NCBI RefSeq assembly: GCF_039555335.1
Contig: NC_092644.1
Location: forward strand, 45,122,667-45,186,666
Direction of reading: 5' to 3'
Source of the DNA: Amphiura filiformis
Lineage: Eukaryota; Echinodermata; Ophiuroidea; Amphilepidida; Amphiuridae
DNA: 64,000 bases
In this document: positions 59,034 through 64,000 of the stretch, piece after piece
How positions within the stretch are numbered: the first letter of the stretch is position 1
Layout: every line of letters starts with the position of its first letter
The notes under the pieces: model-generated
The model's input: only the letters and a program-made list of their open reading frames with translations
Told to the model about the DNA's origin: nothing
Databases searched by the model: none
Made by a program: the position numbers and the translations under genes

Positions 59034-60256
59034 AACCCCCCTTTAATAATGGCCATTATTCAAAAAGGGGCTATTGTACAGCTCAACTTACCGTACTTTG
59101 CTAACCAGACAGTCCATGCCAAAATTGTTACTACACCTTTACATTTCATCGAATCTCTTATTGATGTCTGTCATTATGAACATCACACTTGAAAGATGTA
59201 TGCTATGTAGAAACTTTATTTTGCAATTTCATAATTTGCATGTTATTAGCATATTTGCAAGAAAAAACATGAAAATCAATAAATACCTATATTTTTCACT
59301 ATTTCAATATTTTATTAGAAATTAAGCATGTAGGCCGTTTGTTATGACTTGATGAATGAAGCTGTTAAAACAGATTTTGATATTTTTGCTTATTTTTCCT
59401 TTTTTGCCCCAAAATGTGTAAAAATCAACATTTTTGGATGACCTATATTTTCTTTGAATATTTATCAAATTTCTTAATTTAGGTATAATACAGTGCAGAA
59501 AAAGATGTCAAAAAATCTGTTAAAACAGATTTCCAATAAATTGTTCCATTTTCCATTTTGGGTTAAATGTTCAATTTTCATGCGCGGGATATTTGAAACA
59601 TAAAATGAAAAAATGTCCATTGCACTTTTTCCTCGAGATGTACTATAATATCAAGGTTACGGATATATTATAATCCCTTCTTATCTTCACTGATCCATCA
59701 GATACCTATTGTTATGAATGATCAATGAAAAGGTTCAGAACTGGGCTACTAATGGTCTGTCAAGTATCTATAGTTATTTTCATGACTGTGTCAACTCAAA
59801 AATCATGCAAGGTCGAATGTAGGAAACGTATGATCAGTTGAGCTGTATTACAAATATGTAAAACACTTTGGAAGCAGAATTTATTTCTGCGCATTTGGAC
59901 ACCTCATTTGATACGATAGTCCAGAAAACAATAAAACACCGGTCAATTTAATGTAGTGAGGTCCAGATTTGAAAGTTGCACTTACATACAAATTTTTACA
60001 ATACAAAAACACTAAGATATCATTACATAGATTTCCTTCCATTACACTGAACACAAAATCAATACAATTTACTGCAACTTTCAAATCTTGGGTTACATTG
60101 ATTTAAATGTACGCTGTGACGTCAATATTTAGTCAATTGCTGCAAATGAGGTGTCAAAATGTGCAGAAATAAATTCTGCTTCCAACACATTTTACAGATT
60201 GGTAATACAATCACCCGTTTTTGAATAATGGTCATTATTTAAGGGGGGTTAGTTAC
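59034..60256. mobile_element. AATAATGGCCATTATT-terminus MITE, copy 2, split by a nested element
   Basis: Same terminal and internal words as 57520-57965 (TTAACTAACCCCCC...AATAATGG at the left, ATTTAAGGGGGGTTAGTTA at the right), but interrupted after GGGGCTATTGTA by the element at 59077-59848. Confidence 0.8.
59077..59848. mobile_element. AGCTCAACT-terminus DNA element, copy 2 (nested)
   Basis: TACAGCTCAACTTACCGTAC at the left, ATCAGTTGAGCTGTA at the right, flanked by TA. The body matches 49566-50308 at a few-percent divergence by eye, with small indels (such as ATGCTATGTAG at about 59200). Confidence 0.82.
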
Positions 60257-60579
60257 TTTTTTTTGAGATATTTATTTGGTATTTGAATTATAAATGTATT
60301 TTTGCCATCACAGATCAAATTAGAGTAAGATAAAATATAGTTTTGGATTGTGTTTAGTTCATCCAGTATTTTCCTCGTTGCGAATTTCAAACTGGGAAAG
60401 TTTAGGCCACACCCGACCACACCACAACACGTCACAAACGACACGTATTATGACAATTCAATTCCGCATATTTTGACAATGTAATACAATATATTTCTAT
60501 CAAATCTAAATCAGGAACTTACGAATTTAATTTAGTGTAAAGATAGCTGATGATTGACTATTAGCGTATACGAGTAAAC

Positions 60580-61020
60580 CGCCTTTTTGAATAGAATCGG
60601 AAGATGCTTAAAAGTGCACGTAGGCAAAATGTTTGACCAATCACGCTCCATCACGTTCATATCCATATATGGACATTTCATCAGTGGTGTCGTAATCGAA
60701 CAATTCTTGTCAAATACTCAATGAAAAGATGTATCCGTAATTTTGTTCCATTTTTTATTGCTTCGGATTTCGAGTTCTGATCCGAACAATGGGGTCTCGA
60801 ACGATGGGCGTATCCGAAGGCGTTTCAGCCAATATGCAGCCTACGTCACAACACTGGTGTAACTTTCTTTCTAAAAAATAGTATAAAACGGGATGTTTCA
60901 GACATTTCCTTCACAGCATCTTGTAGTACAAGATCAGCGTAACTTGTTTCATAACTTTAGGTCGGCTTGTTTCATATTTGGAAGACCAACCTGTTATCGT
61001 ATCTAACCATAGCTGTGTCA
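60580..61020 (+). promoter_or_regulatory. Gene C promoter and 5' leader
   Basis: TATAAAA at 60882-60888; CCAAT at 60637 and 60829; CArG box CCATATATGG at 60663-60672; TACGTCAC at about 60843. The leader from ACAAGATCAGCG onward is almost identical to gene B, except for an extra AGCATCTTGTAGT before it. Confidence 0.8.
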
Positions 61021-61041
61021 ATGATGGAGCTGCAATATAAG
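61021..61041 (+). CDS. Gene C exon 1 coding part
   Basis: Seven codons, MMELQYK, phase 0, donor GTATGT. DNA identical to gene B 33691-33711. Confidence 0.82.
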
Positions 61042-63486
61042 GTATGTTTTTGTATTGTTTCCAAGTATAAAATCTAATTTAGCTTCGTGATTGAATTCCG
61101 AATTGTATTCTTCACGCGAATCATCGTATGTACAAATAGTTTTCAAGGGATTATGAGTGGTTTTCCGATTAGTTTAAATTAATTGTGCCATAATGAAGGC
61201 GAGAATGGCAAATGTGACAGCAATCTGAGAAAGACTAAATTCAACACTCTGTATAGCAATAGAACTTTAAATAGAGAGATTTGTTCGCAATGTTTTAAAA
61301 ACAATATACACCTATGATTTTATGATAAAATTTGTTGATCGTATACAGTAAGGCAAAATATAGCATGAAATTATGTTTTGTTTGTTGGTTCATTTTTCAT
61401 AAATACAAAATGTCTGGTTCTACATTATTTCCTGAATTAGACAAGCAAGTGCGATACGGTAGTTGGTTGATAATTCAAAACCCGTCGTCACGATCTACAC
61501 ATTCAAATCAATACAATAGTATACCGGTTCTTTTGATATAAAATAATCTTATATTTTTCGGGAGAAAAACTATACCATGATCACAAATATTTACTATGTA
61601 AAAAGGTACTTTTCGCCAGCCCATAGGGCTGGTATCTAATTCTGAGATGGGATGTGTGTACACTAAAGATTAGCTAAGATTATAGCCTTCTTCTATTGGT
61701 ATGAATTATTTTTTTACTTCTTGTGGTGGAAATGTTTTTGATGTCTGCTAATTCGATTTGCAAGGAAAAGAAAGTATGTTTTGCCGTTTCAACGAAAGAA
61801 AACGATTGAGTAATGCCAAAGTTATGTTTGAATTAATTATGATTTAAAAAGTTATCATTAGGTCTACACATATAAACATAATCTTGTTCAACAATCAGCA
61901 TATCAAAAAATGACATGGTCAACAATTAGTAATTAGTGGGGAATGATCACTGGAACAAGGTCATATCAGTGGACTACTGAGCATAGCATGATGTTTGGTT
62001 GCCTGTGAGTGCATAATTGATATGTTGATAACAGATCTAATAATGTTGTAGAATCAAAATCTTCATTATATGGACCACATTGAAGTCAAAGTAATTATCT
62101 ATCCTATCCTGTATCGTTTTATGGATAAAATTGACTCAAAATGTTATTGATGATATTATTGCTATCTTTAACATCAGTTTTGTCTTTTCAACGGGAAAAA
62201 TCCGATTGAAAATAAAGTTTTTAGGGGCTAGCTATAATATTGAACAATATATCCCATATTTTGAAATGCACTTATAGAAAATAAATAAATTATTGTCTTA
62301 CTTTATAAATTATAAATACTGTAAAATGACACATAACTAAAGTGAGGCCAATTTCTATCTTTTTTATTTGATTCATAAAATAACATTCAACAAAATGATT
62401 GAAGACTGAGAAAACACACCATTGATGGTTTGGTGAACTGTCATGTATGTAAACATGGATGTAAGCGTGATCCTAAAAAATGCCTTTCACGGTGACCCAA
62501 ACTATTTACAAGACCTCTTCTGCATTGAGGCTGGCCTTCCCTTTTAAAGGGAATTTTTATTTGGTCAAAATTTGACAAAATCGCCCAAATTGTCCCCAGA
62601 ATATCGCTTCAAGATAATATAGATACAGTACCTTTTTTGTTAATCTATATTTAATATTATACATGCGACATACATTATCTGCAGCGAATATTTTGAAAAC
62701 AAAATCATAACAAACAAATTTTGCAACCCAAATATATCAGCTCATGTCACTTTTCAGAAATGGATGCCGATGCCAGGTAAAAAGAAACGATCAGAGTGTT
62801 CCAATGAAATTTAGATGAAAAGTTTGAAAAATATTTGCAAAATATTTCATCTAAATTTGTTTTTGTTTCATAACTCAAATAGCATTAACTTTTGTTTGGC
62901 ATGATTTAGGGCCTACAGCTATCTTCAGATAGCAATAATTTGTGTTTCACAATGTCCATGATATCATTGTGTGTACAGTAGAATATGTAGCCAAGGCCTA
63001 CACTCGCATTACTTTTTTTATTATTATTAGTCTTGATAATTGGTAAATTTTGGGAGCGATCACTCAAAACATAACTCTAAAAACATAACCATAACCTAAC
63101 TTTTAGAGATCTTCAGTAGATAGCATTAATTTGTTTTTCACAATGTCCATGATGTCATTGTGTGTATAGAATATTTGCAGGTCAGGCCTGCACTCGCATT
63201 ACTTTATTATTATTTATTGGCTTGATAATTGCTTGAGGGAGTGGTCACTCAAAACATAACCCTAACCTAACTTTTAGGGTTTGGATTGCTTCACTTGATC
63301 TTCTGGTGGATGCGTTTGAGAAAAATATAATTTTATGGACAACCCCTATACGCCAATGCTTCAACTCGAGACTATAAAGTAACCATTCTATTATTATTTT
63401 GCAGAATATTTTGGCCGTGGCGTTTGTAATAGCAACATTTCTCCCAAATGTGATGCCATGTTGGATTGATGAAGATAGTAGTTTTG
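61021..63486 (+). CDS. Gene C: S1 serine protease paralogue, first two coding exons (continues beyond window)
   Basis: Exon 1 (61021-61041) gives MMELQYK and a GTATGT donor, identical to gene B. Exon 2 (63405-63486) follows TTTTGCAG, encodes NILAVAFVIATFLPNVMPCW plus a short acidic segment, and ends at GTGAGT in phase 1; it is one codon longer than in gene B. Intron 1 is 2363 bp against 2411 bp in gene B. Together these form an intact signal peptide. The pro-region, His, Asp and Ser exons should lie to the right of the window. Function is inferred from the shared promoter, leader and signal exons; catalytic status is unknown. Confidence 0.82.
61042..63404 (+). other. Gene C intron 1 with a local tandem duplication
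   Basis: At 62935-63280 a unit of about 185 bp is duplicated: CACAATGTCCATGATNTCAT, CACTCGCATTACTTT, TTGATAATTG, ACCTAACTTTTAG. No other feature seen; the open frame at 61332 has no known domain. Confidence 0.55.
63405..63486 (+). CDS. Gene C exon 2 (signal peptide core)
   Basis: Acceptor TTTTGCAG, donor GTGAGT, phase 1 out; hydrophobic core AVAFVIATFLP ending MPCW. The minus-strand open frame across it is a shadow. Confidence 0.85.
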
Positions 63487-64000
63487 GTGAGTAGTAAATA
63501 ACGAAATGCAATGAGAGTCGTTCCTTCGTATATAATTTAGTTCACTAGTATGTGAAGCACATGCAAGGCACTGTGAATTTCAAGTGAAGTCTGCCCCGAA
63601 GTCTGCTGATTGGGGTGAATTGATATGTGCAGAATCTGACTGCGAGCTACAATCTTGGAAATAAGTCTTGGAACACTATTGTGTTAAGTATTATAAACTG
63701 ACACCTCAGCTCCTCTCCCCGTGCAATGTTGGGAAATACCAATGTCTTCAGCAGTTTTCCAAAGTGTTCCAACATTGATTGATGGGGAAAGGTGAAGGGT
63801 AAATCATTGTTGTAGATGTCATGTTTGTTGAAAACCAAAATACATGTCACTCACATGATCATTGCAAATTCTACTCGTAATTACGACAACGTGTACCAAG
63901 TGTTCCAAGGACTTTTTTCCAAGATTGTAGACATGGTTCTCTGTATAGTCTGTACACAACTGCACATCCGAAGGACGTAGTGCGTCTAGTCACATGGTTC
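63487..64000 (+). other. Gene C intron 2 start, no further exon seen
   Basis: No homologue of gene B exon 3 occurs before the window end; in gene B intron 2 is 1499 bp, so it would be expected beyond 64000. An inverted pair surrounds 63650-63925: ATCTTGGAAATAAGTCTTGGAACACT against AGTGTTCCAAGGACTTTTTTCCAAGAT. Confidence 0.5.

Noticed and set aside
63245..63511. 88-codon minus-strand frame at the right end
   Set aside because: It is the antisense shadow of gene C exon 2 and its splice sites.

Overview
This window is gene-poor, AT-rich, intron-containing animal DNA. It carries degenerate TTAGGG-type interstitial repeats, CR1/L2-like and RTE-like non-LTR retrotransposon relics, and a very dense load of short palindromic and inverted-repeat DNA elements. 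The overall look (frequent AGGCCTA-rich words, TTAGGG-like tracts, digestive-type chymotrypsin-fold proteases) suggests a marine invertebrate, possibly a deuterostome such as an echinoderm or hemichordate. The species cannot be fixed from sequence alone.

The only convincing host genes are three tandem paralogues of a secreted S1 (chymotrypsin-fold) serine protease, all on the + strand. Gene A is cut by the left edge and shows only its last two coding exons (1043-1188, 2566-2757). Gene B is complete: six coding exons between 33691 and 41000, 309 codons, every splice phase consistent, with TATA box, signal peptide, activation site, His/Asp/Ser triad and stop. Gene C starts at 61021, shows its first two coding exons, and runs off the right edge. 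B and C share about 400 bp of promoter and 5' leader, and A and B share terminal exons, intron 5 sequence and 3' flank, so the array grew by tandem duplication. The S1 pocket of A and B has Gly at 189 and Asp at 226, the arrangement known from brachyuran (crab) collagenases rather than trypsin.

Layout: 1-2.9 kb gene A tail; 3-33 kb intergenic, filled with a TTAA-flanked hairpin MITE, a nuclear-receptor half-site cluster, CCAGCAAAC-type elements, a CR1/L2-like LINE duplicated with its flank (8.3-11.3 and 15.2-17.9 kb), fold-back elements, a 2-kb TIR element with 144-bp tandem repeats, and an antisense LINE reverse-transcriptase relic (30.3-31.3 kb); 33.3-41.3 kb gene B; 42-60.3 kb intergenic, with palindromic element fragments, GC-terminus MITEs with target duplications, a TIR-flanked segment holding a possible channel exon relic, a minisatellite split by a MITE, a 1.48-kb near-perfect hairpin, tRNA-like elements and nested MITEs; 60.6-63.5 kb start of gene C.

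Exons were called by eye from splice consensus, phase and family motifs. Repeat boundaries are approximate unless a terminal repeat and target duplication are described. No transposase reading frame was recognised anywhere.
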